A DNA stretch of 64,000 nucleotides from Dorea_D sp963559605. Its GTDB lineage: Bacteria; Bacillota; Clostridia; Lachnospirales; Lachnospiraceae. The position numbers and the translations under genes are program-made. A model generated the notes under the pieces. That model was given only the letters and a program-made list of their open reading frames with translations. It searched no databases and was not told where the DNA came from. Below, piece by piece: positions 19,382 through 28,017 of this stretch (positions within the stretch are counted from its first letter, which is position 1; each line of letters opens with the position of its first letter). The stretch is taken from contig CAUWLL010000008.1 of NCBI GenBank assembly GCA_963559605.1, forward strand, positions 1 to 64,000, written 5' to 3'.

Positions 19382-20895
19382 GCTTTCTCCCTGAATTGTT
19401 TCGGCGTTACTCCATAATAGTTTTTAAACAGCCGATTAAAGTACGACTGGTTTTCATATCCGCAAGCCTGTCCTACCTGTACAATTTTTAACGTTCCTTC
19501 CTCCAGTAATTTTTTCGCTTTCATCATTTTTATATCTGTAATATATTTTACCAGAGTCTGCCCTGTTTCTTTTTTAAAAATGTAACTCACATATGCCGGA
19601 GCTAAGTTCACACTTTCAGCAATATAATTCAAGCTGATGTCTTTCATATATTCTTTTTCAATGAGATTTTTTATCTGCTGGACAATTCTGGAACTATCCT
19701 GCCTTTGGTTCTTTAACGTACTCAGCATCCTGTCCAGGATCCTCTGATACTCTTCAAACATTCTTTTTGGATCTTTTTCAAGAAACAATGCCTCCGCCAC
19801 CACAAGGGAATCTTCAAATTCGATTTTGGGGTTCTTATCATAAACCGCTTTTATAACAGAATATAGAAGATTCGAGGTGTATAGTTTACTGATCTTCTTT
19901 ACCGAACGGATAAATTTTACAAATTGTTCGTTTTGCTTCTCGATCAGTTCCGTATCCATAGACTCTATCGCCAACAGCACCTGTTTTCTTGCCGCTTCTG
20001 CATCAGACTCAAAATGTGACGTCTCATCACAATAATCTTCTGTCAGGATGATCTGATCTTCATAGCCGAAATTCTCTGATTTGATCGTATTTATTTTTTT
20101 CAATTGAATGCGCATCTCTTCCACCGTTCCTATGGGAACGCTGATCAACGTAACCGATTCGTCGTTTGTTTTTAGTTTGATGTCTCTGACTAGTTTTTCC
20201 GCCTGACATTCCAGCTTATCTCCCGCCATCATTTCCGCATTTCGGATCAATAAATACGCCTCATTGGGATAAAGTTCCAGATAATCCACAGACTTTCCCA
20301 GATACATTTTTACAAGCTTTAAAAACATTGCTTCGTATTCTTCAAAGAAATTATTGACAAATTCCATATTCATCAGCCGAAACACACTGTTCTCTTTTGA
20401 AAACAATACCTGCCCCACTTTCATTTCTTCTTCCGGTTTGATACGTCCGTGGGTAAACACTTTATACAGCAGATTCTTCCGATTCTGTTTTTCCTCTTCT
20501 TTTTCCAGTTGTTCCTTTTTTTCCACTTCACATACAGAGCCAATGACTGCCGTCATGAGCTGTTTAAACTCCTCCACTTCTATGGGTTTTAACAGGTAAC
20601 TGACTGCATTCGCCTGTAATGCCTGTTTCACATAGCCAAACTCACCATAGGCGCTGAAAATAATAATTTTAATTCCCGGATAAGTATTACAGACTTTTTT
20701 TGCCAGCTCCAGACCGTTCATAACCGGCACTTCAATATCCGTAAATAATATATCTATCTTTTGCGTCTCAACAATATGCAGCGCCTCTTCTCCGTTCACC
20801 GCATATACAATATCCAATGGATATTCAAACTTTCGAATCAGAAAAGAAATCCCCTCTCGCTCTTCTCTTTCGTCATCTACGATCAAAATTTTCAT
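19378..20895 (-). CDS. YesN-type response regulator, AraC output
   Basis: A 505-residue DNA-binding regulator. The receiver domain (about 1-120) has the acidic pair in VDDE, the phospho-accepting Asp in LFTDIEVPVMNG near residue 55 and the conserved Lys in LLKPIE. A long middle region follows, and the C-terminal 100 residues hold two AraC helix-turn-helix motifs (ISLNYIAESVNLAPAYVSYI and VGQACGYENQSYFNRLFK). The ATG at 20895 has GGGGGA upstream and gives the normal MKILIVDDE start; a GTG 30 bases upstream is less likely. The gene has its own promoter and probably activates the downstream importer/GH65 operon. Confidence 0.95.
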   Translation of the reverse strand: MKILIVDDEREEREGISFLIRKFEYPLDIVYAVNGEEALHIVETQKIDILFTDIEVPVMNGLELAKKVCNTYPGIKIIIFSAYGEFGYVKQALQANAVSYLLKPIEVEEFKQLMTAVIGSVCEVEKKEQLEKEEEKQNRKNLLYKVFTHGRIKPEEEMKVGQVLFSKENSVFRLMNMEFVNNFFEEYEAMFLKLVKMYLGKSVDYLELYPNEAYLLIRNAEMMAGDKLECQAEKLVRDIKLKTNDESVTLISVPIGTVEEMRIQLKKINTIKSENFGYEDQIILTEDYCDETSHFESDAEAARKQVLLAIESMDTELIEKQNEQFVKFIRSVKKISKLYTSNLLYSVIKAVYDKNPKIEFEDSLVVAEALFLEKDPKRMFEEYQRILDRMLSTLKNQRQDSSRIVQQIKNLIEKEYMKDISLNYIAESVNLAPAYVSYIFKKETGQTLVKYITDIKMMKAKKLLEEGTLKIVQVGQACGYENQSYFNRLFKNYYGVTPKQFREKA

Positions 20896-20938
20896 CACAT
20901 TATCCCCCGCCGATCTGTCCGTCACAGTTTCTATGCTT

Positions 20939-20967
20939 ATTCTACCTCTAACCTAACGCTTATTCAA
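20939..20967 (-). promoter_or_regulatory. Sigma-A promoter of the first two-component operon
   Basis: Minus strand TTGAAT, a 17-base spacer and TAGAAT, about 45 bases upstream of the regulator start and after the terminator of the LacI gene. Confidence 0.7.
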
Positions 20968-21049
20968 GACGATTTTGCGACGTACACTTTTCCGAAGCCC
21001 GGAATCCTTTCTATCAGCAATTCTTTGTCTTTAGCGCCGTTTTTTGCAC

Positions 21050-21088
21050 TCAAAAAAATAGATGCCTGTTCACAAACAACAAGCATCT
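21050..21088 (-). terminator. Terminator after the LacI-family gene
   Basis: AGATGC and GCATCT arms with an inner TGTT/AACA pairing, followed on the minus strand by ATTTTTTTG. It ends the rbsK/LacI transcript 20 bases after the LacI stop codon. Confidence 0.8.
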
Positions 21089-21107
21089 GTTTCTTATATT
21101 CCATATA

Positions 21108-22115
21108 TTATCTTTCGTTTAAATCACGTACACTGCCACGCTCTACAAAATCTGTACACACCTGTATTTTAAGCCGGATTTTATTTTTACTCTCAATAGA
21201 AAACAGAAGTTCTCTGACCGCAGTCTCTCCCATCTCCCGCTTATAAACATGAACCGTTGTAAGCGCAGGAGACACCATGGTGCCAAACGAAATATTATCA
21301 AATCCCACAATGGATACATCCCCCGGAATATCATATCCAAATTCCTTCAGCGCCCGCATCGCTCCGATCGCAATAATATCGTTATCCGCAAAGAATGCGG
21401 TAGGCAGAGTCTTTACGTTCCGCAAGTATTCGCACATCTTCTCATAGGCGCTCTCGACTTTCGTTCCCACAGTCGCAATATACTCCGGATGAACTGTAAA
21501 ACCACACTTTCTCATCATCCTGTAATACCCGATCTCTCGATACCGAAACGACTGGATACGAAAATCTCCTCTGATATAGCCAATCTCTTTATGCCCGCGA
21601 TCCACCAGATATTCCACCGCTTTTGCCGAAGAGTCTGTATTGCTGATCAAGACCCCGTGAAAAGAATACTTATCACTCCATCCATCCAGCAAAATCAGAC
21701 GATTTCTGGCACGAACATAAGGCTCATAATCCTCTTCCATCATCTCTGTTCCAAGCAGAACAATTACGCTCTCCGTATCTGTCAATATCTCATTTAACTG
21801 TTTGTTATACTCCGGATCGTTAATGTCCACATGACAAAACAAAGTCTCATACCCCATGAGTTTCGCCTGACGCTCTACTCCTTCTATCACCGAAGGATGA
21901 AAGGTACTGTCGTCAATGATCAGACCATTTCTGCGAAAAATAACAAATCTTATCTTTTTAATTTTTCCTTCTGCATGATAACCAAGCTCGTCCGCCACTT
22001 TCAGAATTGCCTCTGCGGTCTCTTTGTTGACCCCTTTTTTACGATTCAGGGCATTTGATACGGTGGCAGGAGAAAAGCCTGTGATCTCGCTTATTTTACG
22101 AACACTGATTTTCAT
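21108..22115 (-). CDS. LacI/GalR family transcriptional repressor
   Basis: A 335-residue regulator. The N-terminal helix-turn-helix (VRKISEITGFSPATVSNALN) and hinge helix occupy residues 1-60. A periplasmic-binding-protein-like effector domain follows, with the usual features NTDSSAKAVEYLVDRGHKEIGYI, FFADNDIIAIGAM and VSIVGFDNISF. It lies 178 bases downstream of rbsK on the same strand. A LacI-type palindrome lies over the rbsK promoter, so this protein is the most likely repressor of rbsK, responding to ribose or a related sugar (inference). Ribosome site GGAAGG; a possible -10 TATAAT lies at 22146-22151. Confidence 0.93.
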   Translation of the reverse strand: MKISVRKISEITGFSPATVSNALNRKKGVNKETAEAILKVADELGYHAEGKIKKIRFVIFRRNGLIIDDSTFHPSVIEGVERQAKLMGYETLFCHVDINDPEYNKQLNEILTDTESVIVLLGTEMMEEDYEPYVRARNRLILLDGWSDKYSFHGVLISNTDSSAKAVEYLVDRGHKEIGYIRGDFRIQSFRYREIGYYRMMRKCGFTVHPEYIATVGTKVESAYEKMCEYLRNVKTLPTAFFADNDIIAIGAMRALKEFGYDIPGDVSIVGFDNISFGTMVSPALTTVHVYKREMGETAVRELLFSIESKNKIRLKIQVCTDFVERGSVRDLNER

Positions 22116-22293
22116 TTTCTCGACCTTCCCAACTTACTACCGTATATTATACCATATTTATATAAAGTTTAGGAAAATAAGTTTAAAAATATTATATATC
22201 GTTTTACTTGAAATCGTACTTAGCACACACGGATTCTTCTCTTTTATCTCCTCTGCCAAAAACCTTCTACGATTTCATCTCTCTTCCGACTTC

Positions 22294-23205
22294 TTACAAC
22301 ACTTTCACAAAAGAGGAATCCCCCATCGCTTTCTCAACTTCCTCATAGGTCGGCATACCGCCTTGCGCGCCGAATTTCTCCGTAGAAAGACCTGCCGCGG
22401 CATTCGCAAATGTCAACGCTTCTACAATTCCCTTTCCTTCCGTGACCGCTACCGTAAATGCTCCGTTCAATGTATCCCCCGCGCCCGTCGTATCTACAAC
22501 TTTCGCTTTTCTCGCCGGGACAAGGACGACTTCTCCGTTTTTCAGACAGGTGCTGACCCCTCTGGAGCCCTGTGTAATAACCAGTTTTTCCGGATACTTC
22601 TTCATCAGCTCTTCAAAAGAAAGCTCTTTTCCAAATAAGATAACCGTCTCGTGCTCATTTGGAGTGAGGTATGTCACCTTTTCCAAGACCTCCTTCTTCA
22701 CCGGTCTTGCAGGACCCGGATTAAGCACAATCTTCACACCGTTTTGCGCACAAAGTTCCACCACGTACTCAATGGTCTCCTGCGGAATCTCATGCTGAAG
22801 AAGCACGATCTCACACTCTAACAACGCCTCTTTAATTCCGTTTACATATTCAATGTCCACATGGTTATTTGTTCCCGCAACAACCACGATCGTATTATCA
22901 TTGTCTCCCACCGTGATCATAGCAAGTCCTGTAGGCACTCCCGAAACCGTTTTAATATGCTTTGTTTCAACACCCATATTCTTTAAGTTCTGTACCAGAC
23001 TTTCCCCCGCCGCATCATCTCCGACGCAACCGAACATTTCTACATTTGCACCCAATTTCGCCATAGATACCGCCTGGTTCGCTCCTTTGCCGCCGGGAAT
23101 GTACTGAAGGTCGTCTCCCTTAACTGTCTCGCCCTTTAACGGAATCTTCTCCGCCTTCACCGTCATATCCATGTTGATGCTGCCAACAACTCCTATTTTC
23201 TTCAT
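22294..23205 (-). CDS. rbsK: Ribokinase
   Basis: A 303-residue PfkB-family sugar kinase that phosphorylates ribose (or a close sugar) at O5 with ATP. The N-terminal GSINMDMTVKAEKIPLKGET and PGGKGANQAV motifs are the classic ribokinase signature. The catalytic DTTGAGDTLNGAF with its Asp base is near residue 245. The ATG at 23205 is chosen because AAGGAGACA lies just upstream; the in-frame ATG at 23244 lacks a ribosome site. It has its own operator-controlled promoter downstream of the dhaL gene, so it is a separate unit from the DhaKL operon although adjacent. Confidence 0.93.
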   Translation of the reverse strand: MKKIGVVGSINMDMTVKAEKIPLKGETVKGDDLQYIPGGKGANQAVSMAKLGANVEMFGCVGDDAAGESLVQNLKNMGVETKHIKTVSGVPTGLAMITVGDNDNTIVVVAGTNNHVDIEYVNGIKEALLECEIVLLQHEIPQETIEYVVELCAQNGVKIVLNPGPARPVKKEVLEKVTYLTPNEHETVILFGKELSFEELMKKYPEKLVITQGSRGVSTCLKNGEVVLVPARKAKVVDTTGAGDTLNGAFTVAVTEGKGIVEALTFANAAAGLSTEKFGAQGGMPTYEEVEKAMGDSSFVKVL

Positions 23206-23260
23206 CGCCCTGTCTCCTTTTCTTCTCGGTTCATTCACATCCATATCTGTTTTGATTTTT

Positions 23261-23288
23261 ATTATAAACGTTTATATGAATTTCTCAA
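23261..23288 (-). promoter_or_regulatory. rbsK promoter
   Basis: Minus strand TTGAGA, a 16-base spacer and TATAAT. The spacer and -10 box overlap the LacI-type palindrome at 23263-23276, so a bound repressor would block RNA polymerase. Confidence 0.75.
23263..23276. promoter_or_regulatory. LacI-family operator
   Basis: A perfect 14-bp palindrome, TATAAACGTTTATA, with the central CG typical of LacI/GalR-family operators. It covers the -10 region of rbsK. The LacI gene two genes away is the obvious candidate to bind it. Confidence 0.75.
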
Positions 23289-23412
23289 TATTGTTTTGTA
23301 ATTCTAGTTGTAATTTATTAATTATACACAATTTCTAATGGATATTTTTGTTTAATTTACACAAGAAATACAGAGCCTCGACAATGTTTATCTAAAATCT
23401 GGCATATCGCTT

Positions 23413-24051
23413 TTACACAAGCGCCTTCTTCATTCCATCAGCCATGGCCTTCAAAATGATACAACACGAAGTTGCTCCCGCATCCAGCACACCCTTGGAA
23501 CGCTCTCCCAGTCTGGATGCACGTCCGTACATCGCTACCATATCTTTCGTAGACTCTTTTCCCGTCTCTGCACAGACTTTCATCTCATCCAACGCCACAG
23601 CATAATCCTTCCCTGCTTCGCCTGCACTCTTAATACATTCTACACAAGGATTCAACGTATCTACCAACGTTTTATCTCCAGGTCTTGCATCCACAATGCC
23701 ATAAAGGCCTTCCAATCCGGCCTCAAGCATCCGACCGAATAACTCTAATGTAATATCTTCCGCATCTTCTGCCGCATCTGCCATCTCCATAAAAATAGTT
23801 CCATAAATCGGTCCCATAGACCCGCCAATCTCATTTAACAACACCATTCCGAGATCTGCAAGTCCATCCGTAAACGTAGTCTCTTTTTCTCCAAGCCTTT
23901 CTCCATATGTAACAAAACCTTTGTTCATGTTCATGCCATGGTCACCATCACCAATCAGCCCATCAATATCTCCAAGATACTGCTTATTTTCATGAATTGC
24001 CGCGACCATTTCAAGTAAAATCTCGCGACCTTTTGCATTTTTAACTACCAT
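23413..24051 (-). CDS. dhaL: Dihydroxyacetone kinase-like ADP/ATP-binding subunit DhaL
   Basis: A 212-residue DhaL-type protein that carries the nucleotide and transfers phosphate to the ketose held by DhaK. The magnesium-binding acidic motif IGDGDHGMNM is near residue 35 and GGSMGPIYGTIF near residue 78. It is 12 bases after dhaK. No DhaM phosphotransferase gene is nearby, so phosphate might come from ATP by exchange, or from a DhaM encoded elsewhere. The substrate could be dihydroxyacetone or a four-carbon ketose such as erythrulose, which related kinases use. Confidence 0.9.
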   Translation of the reverse strand: MVVKNAKGREILLEMVAAIHENKQYLGDIDGLIGDGDHGMNMNKGFVTYGERLGEKETTFTDGLADLGMVLLNEIGGSMGPIYGTIFMEMADAAEDAEDITLELFGRMLEAGLEGLYGIVDARPGDKTLVDTLNPCVECIKSAGEAGKDYAVALDEMKVCAETGKESTKDMVAMYGRASRLGERSKGVLDAGATSCCIILKAMADGMKKALV

Positions 24052-24063
24052 GTCATCCTCCCT

Positions 24064-25062
24064 CTAAAATTGTTTCAATCCCATCGTATTACAGTCAAGG
24101 TCTATCAATTCTTTCAGTTCCTCATCCAATTTCATAACTGTGAGCGTCGCACCCATCATTTCTAAAGATGTGAAATAGTTCCCCACATACTGCTTATATA
24201 TTTTGATTCCTTTTGCAGATATTAATTTTTCGATTTCATTGTAAAGCACATAAAGCTCCATAACAGGCGTTGCACCAAGACCCGATACAAGTACGACCAC
24301 CTCATCGCCAGACTCAAACGGATAGTCCGGAAGTACAATATCTACCATTCTCTGCGCCATCTTATCCGCAGTTTCTAATTCACACACTTCAATTCCCGGT
24401 TCTCCGTGATGTCCGATGCCAACCTCCATCGTTCCATCCTTAATCTCAAAGTTGGGGTGTCCTACTGCCGGAAGTGTACATGGTGTCAAACCGATACCTA
24501 CACTTCTTGTGTTATCAATTGCTTTTTGTGCAGCATTGATAACTTCGTCAAGCGTTCCTCCTTTGGCAGCTTTCGCGCCGCCACACTTCCACATCAGAAT
24601 CTCTCCCGCTACACCACGACGTTTTTCCCTCTGATTCTTTGGTGCAGAAGCTACGTCATCATTGGCAACAACCGTCTTTACCGTTAACCCCTCTTTCTTT
24701 GCCATGCGCACTGCCATCTTTACATTCATATTATCACCGGAATAGTTACCATACAGACATGCAACACCCTCTCCTCCGTCAGCTACTTTGAAAGCCTCCA
24801 AAAATGCTGCCGCCGTCGGAGAAGAACAAATTTCTCCTACTGCCGCTGTATCACACATATTCTTTCCAACGTATCCAATAAATGCCGGCTTGTGCCCTGA
24901 ACCACCTCCTGTTACGATTCCGACTTTCCCGGAAACAGGAGCTTCCTTTGCCGCAATCACACGCGGATGCTCCGTTATCTTTACAATATCTCCATGCGTC
25001 TTAACAAATCCTTCCAGCATTTCATCTACAATATTATCTGGGTCATTTAAAATTCTCTGCAT
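24064..25062 (-). CDS. dhaK: Dihydroxyacetone kinase-like substrate-binding subunit DhaK
   Basis: A 332-residue DhaK-type subunit. The ketose is held covalently on the His of GIGHHGEPGIE, near residue 220, with GGGSGHKPAFIGYVG near residue 55 forming the substrate loop. The ATG at 25062 is seven bases after AAGGAG and is preferred to a TTG two codons upstream. It lies between an SDR dehydrogenase and dhaL in an operon headed by an RbsABC-type importer. This suggests a route in which an imported polyol or sugar is oxidised to a ketose and then phosphorylated. Confidence 0.92.
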   Translation of the reverse strand: MQRILNDPDNIVDEMLEGFVKTHGDIVKITEHPRVIAAKEAPVSGKVGIVTGGGSGHKPAFIGYVGKNMCDTAAVGEICSSPTAAAFLEAFKVADGGEGVACLYGNYSGDNMNVKMAVRMAKKEGLTVKTVVANDDVASAPKNQREKRRGVAGEILMWKCGGAKAAKGGTLDEVINAAQKAIDNTRSVGIGLTPCTLPAVGHPNFEIKDGTMEVGIGHHGEPGIEVCELETADKMAQRMVDIVLPDYPFESGDEVVVLVSGLGATPVMELYVLYNEIEKLISAKGIKIYKQYVGNYFTSLEMMGATLTVMKLDEELKELIDLDCNTMGLKQF

Positions 25063-25079
25063 ATCCAAACTCCTTTACA

Positions 25080-25862
25080 TTACTTAATTGTATATCCACC
25101 GTCAATTAACAGATTGTGTCCGGTAATCATTGCCGCCCCCTTACTACAAAGGAATGCAATGACAGCTGCAACTTCTTCCGGCTCTGCAAAACGTTCACTC
25201 GGCATTTCTTTTTTAAACGCATCACCAACCGGACCATCCCAAGCTTTATGTCCAAGTGCCGTAAGAACTACCGTTGGAGCAACTGCATTTACACGAATAC
25301 CATATTTCCCCCACTCCATTGCCAGCACTTTTGTCATTGCAATAATGCCACCTTTTGCTGCGCAATATGCAACATGCTTGTCAAGGGCAATCACTCCCGC
25401 TTGAGAAGCAATGTTCACAATACTGCCCTTCACCTCGTTATCAATCATATATTTTCCAACCGCCTGCGCCATAAAAAAGCTCGCCGAAAGGTTAATATCT
25501 ATGGTGCGATTCCAATCCTTTTCATCAATAATCTCTGCACTCTCAAGCGCTACAATACCGGCACAGTTCACCAAAATATCAATTTCCCCGAACTCCTTTA
25601 CACCTGCTTCTATCACAGACGATCTGTATGCCGCATCACACACATTTCCGGCAATGCCTATTGCCTTTTCCTGGCCCATCTCCTTTGCAATATCATTAAC
25701 ATTCGGGTTCATATCTGCCAATACAACATTCGCCCCCTGTTTCAGCAAATACTCTGCTGTCATATTTCCGATCCCAGCAGCACCTCCTGTTACAATCGCC
25801 GTCTTTCCGGCAAGCCCAAAATCCATTGACATAATCTCTTCTTTTGAAAAATTTGGTAACAT
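25080..25862 (-). CDS. SDR family oxidoreductase, candidate polyol dehydrogenase
   Basis: A 260-residue classical short-chain dehydrogenase. The NAD(P)-binding TGGAAGIG is at about residues 24-31, and ADMNPN at the end of strand beta-2 has an Asp, which favours NAD over NADP. The catalytic Ser is in NIASQAG and the Tyr/Lys pair in YCAAK. C-terminal LLIDGGYTIK is typical. The ATG at 25862 follows GGAGGG. In context it probably oxidises an imported polyol to the ketose used by DhaK; similarity in layout to D-threitol dehydrogenase pathways is suggestive only. Confidence 0.88.
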   Translation of the reverse strand: MLPNFSKEEIMSMDFGLAGKTAIVTGGAAGIGNMTAEYLLKQGANVVLADMNPNVNDIAKEMGQEKAIGIAGNVCDAAYRSSVIEAGVKEFGEIDILVNCAGIVALESAEIIDEKDWNRTIDINLSASFFMAQAVGKYMIDNEVKGSIVNIASQAGVIALDKHVAYCAAKGGIIAMTKVLAMEWGKYGIRVNAVAPTVVLTALGHKAWDGPVGDAFKKEMPSERFAEPEEVAAVIAFLCSKGAAMITGHNLLIDGGYTIK

Positions 25863-25930
25863 ATCGCAACCCTCCATTTTATAATATTTACACAGACCAA
25901 TGATTTCCTCTTGATCTTGATCTATGAAGA

Positions 25931-25958
25931 AAGGGCAGGGCTTTTCGCCACTGCCCTT
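25931..25958 (-). promoter_or_regulatory. Stem-loop after the Rbs-type binding-protein gene
   Basis: AAGGGCAG and CTGCCCTT arms with an inner GGC/GCC pair, located between the binding-protein gene and the SDR gene and without a U-run. As with the stem at 16175, it probably stabilises the binding-protein message. Confidence 0.65.
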
Positions 25959-25989
25959 CCAATGTATTGCATAATTGTTTGTTTAATAT

Positions 25990-26958
25990 TTAATATTTGT
26001 TTTCAAATTCAGCTACATTATCTTTTGTAATCATCTGAAATGGAATCCAGATTTCTTTCTCAACCTTTTCTCCATCAAGAACTTTTACTGCCGCATCAAT
26101 AGCACCTGCAATTTGTCCTTCTGCATCCTGGAAATCAGAAGCGATCATCTTGCCCTCTTTTACTGCCGCAACAGCATCAGTAATGCCGTCAATTCCGATA
26201 CACGGAATATCATATCCTCCATCCTCGATAGCCTGACGCGCACCAAGAGCCATTTCGTCATTCTCAGCCACTACTGCATGAATTTTATCGCCATATGTTG
26301 TAAGCCAGGTTTCCATAAGCGTCATAGCTTCTGAGCGAGACCAGTTTGCTGTATCATATGCTAAAATTTTAACACCTTTATTCTTTTCAAGAACATTGTT
26401 GATACCTTCCCATCTCTGAAGTTGTGCGGACTGCCCCATAGGACCTTCTAATACTACAATGTTGAACGCTTCTTTTTTCATATAATCAATCATGAACTGC
26501 ATGATTTCCTCACCAGCTCCAACATCCTGAGAGCCTACATATGCCGTGAGTTTGTCAGAATTAACCATTGTATTTACACCAAACACCGGAATTCCCGCCT
26601 CATCAGCCGCCTCTACACAAGCCACACAAGCATCCGCATCCTGTGGATTCAGAATAATAGCATCAACACCATCTGTAATCATAGTTTCAACTTGTTTTAA
26701 CTGCGTATTTGCATCATTGTTTCCGTCATAAGATGTATAATTAATACCATTTTTTTCACAATATTCTTTGGCATAATTGTCCATCCGCATACAAAACTCT
26801 GTCTGCAATGTGTAGTACGTTGCTCCGATGGTATATCCATCCTTCTTTTTGGCGTCATCTCCCCCCTTGGAAGATTCTTCTTTTCCTGCGCAGGCAGCCA
26901 TTGATAATGCCATTACAGTTACCAAAGCTGTCGCCATTATTTTTTTCCACTTTTTCAT
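25990..26958 (-). CDS. RbsB-like sugar-binding lipoprotein
   Basis: A 322-residue extracellular binding protein of the ribose/galactose-binding family. The signal peptide ends in MAAC with Cys 22 lipidated. Typical motifs are VDAIILNPQDADACVACVEAADEAGIPV, VVAENDEMALGA and PCIGIDGITDAV. It is the third gene of the transporter (ATPase, permease, binding protein). The ligand is not identifiable from sequence; the downstream dehydrogenase and DhaKL suggest a small polyol or ketose rather than ribose. Confidence 0.93.
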   Translation of the reverse strand: MKKWKKIMATALVTVMALSMAACAGKEESSKGGDDAKKKDGYTIGATYYTLQTEFCMRMDNYAKEYCEKNGINYTSYDGNNDANTQLKQVETMITDGVDAIILNPQDADACVACVEAADEAGIPVFGVNTMVNSDKLTAYVGSQDVGAGEEIMQFMIDYMKKEAFNIVVLEGPMGQSAQLQRWEGINNVLEKNKGVKILAYDTANWSRSEAMTLMETWLTTYGDKIHAVVAENDEMALGARQAIEDGGYDIPCIGIDGITDAVAAVKEGKMIASDFQDAEGQIAGAIDAAVKVLDGEKVEKEIWIPFQMITKDNVAEFENKY

Positions 26959-27020
26959 TTTGTATTCCTCCTTTTCTCGTGGATTTATTTTTAAGCTTTT
27001 CGCTTAAAGTTCTCTATTTA

Positions 27021-28001
27021 TTAATCCGAACTCAAACCATCTAACATAACCGCTAATATTACTACAAAACCTTTTACCATCATCTGATAATAAGCAGAAA
27101 CTCCCAACATATCAAGACCACTGGACAAGCAAACCATAAGCATAATACCAACAACTGTACCCCAGAGTCTTCCTTTGCCTCCGGCAAGACTTGTTCCTCC
27201 AATGACCACCATAGCAATAGCATCTGTTTCATATCCCTCACCGGTATTGGTAACTCCTGATGTAACGCGGGCAGAAGTGATAACGCCTGCCAATGCCGAT
27301 AACACACCTGACAATATATATACCGAAGCAATGATTCTCTTAATATTAATACCGGAAACTCTCGCCGCATTGACATTTCCACCTACCGCAAACACATATC
27401 TTCCGTATCTGGTCTTGTACAAAAGCAGAAAACAGATTGCTAATATAATTGCGAATATGATAATCGGAATCGGAAGTACTCCTCCAACCATTCCTCCACC
27501 AATAAATTTAAAAGACTCTGATAACTTAGGTATCGGTTTAGCATTCGTCAAAAGAAACGTCAGTGATTTTGCAATACTCATAGAACCAAGCGTACCTACG
27601 AACGCAGGAACTTTCAGATAAGCTACGCACACGCCATTAAACACGCCAATTACTAATCCCATTGCAACACCTATCATAACCGCTACAATCGCCGGCTGAT
27701 TCATGCTTACCTGCGCAAAATAAGCCGAATACATTCCCGCACATCCCATAACCGCACCAACAGAAAGATCTATTCCGCCAGTCAGACAGACAAACGTCAT
27801 CCCTACCGCAAGCAATCCATTAATAGACGCAAGCCTGAACATATTTCTCAAATTGATGAAACTAACAAATCTGGGTTTTATGAGAGAAATGATAATCACC
27901 ATCACTATCAAAGCTACCAGCGAACCATATTTTGCAATAAAATTTTTTCGCTGCTGGGCTTTCATCGCCGCCGTTTTCTCTCCTGCTACTTCCTTTTTCA
28001 T
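27021..28001 (-). CDS. RbsC-like sugar ABC transporter permease
   Basis: A 326-residue permease of the ribose/xylose family with eight to ten hydrophobic segments. Family hallmarks are TGGIDLSVGAVMG, the ARVSGINIKRI region and VIGGTSLAGGKGRLWG near the C terminus. It lies 16 bases after the ATPase gene. RBS GAGG within GGAGGCGAAAGAGAAA. Confidence 0.95.
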   Translation of the reverse strand: MKKEVAGEKTAAMKAQQRKNFIAKYGSLVALIVMVIIISLIKPRFVSFINLRNMFRLASINGLLAVGMTFVCLTGGIDLSVGAVMGCAGMYSAYFAQVSMNQPAIVAVMIGVAMGLVIGVFNGVCVAYLKVPAFVGTLGSMSIAKSLTFLLTNAKPIPKLSESFKFIGGGMVGGVLPIPIIIFAIILAICFLLLYKTRYGRYVFAVGGNVNAARVSGINIKRIIASVYILSGVLSALAGVITSARVTSGVTNTGEGYETDAIAMVVIGGTSLAGGKGRLWGTVVGIMLMVCLSSGLDMLGVSAYYQMMVKGFVVILAVMLDGLSSD

Positions 28002-28017
28002 TTTCTCTTTCGCCTCC

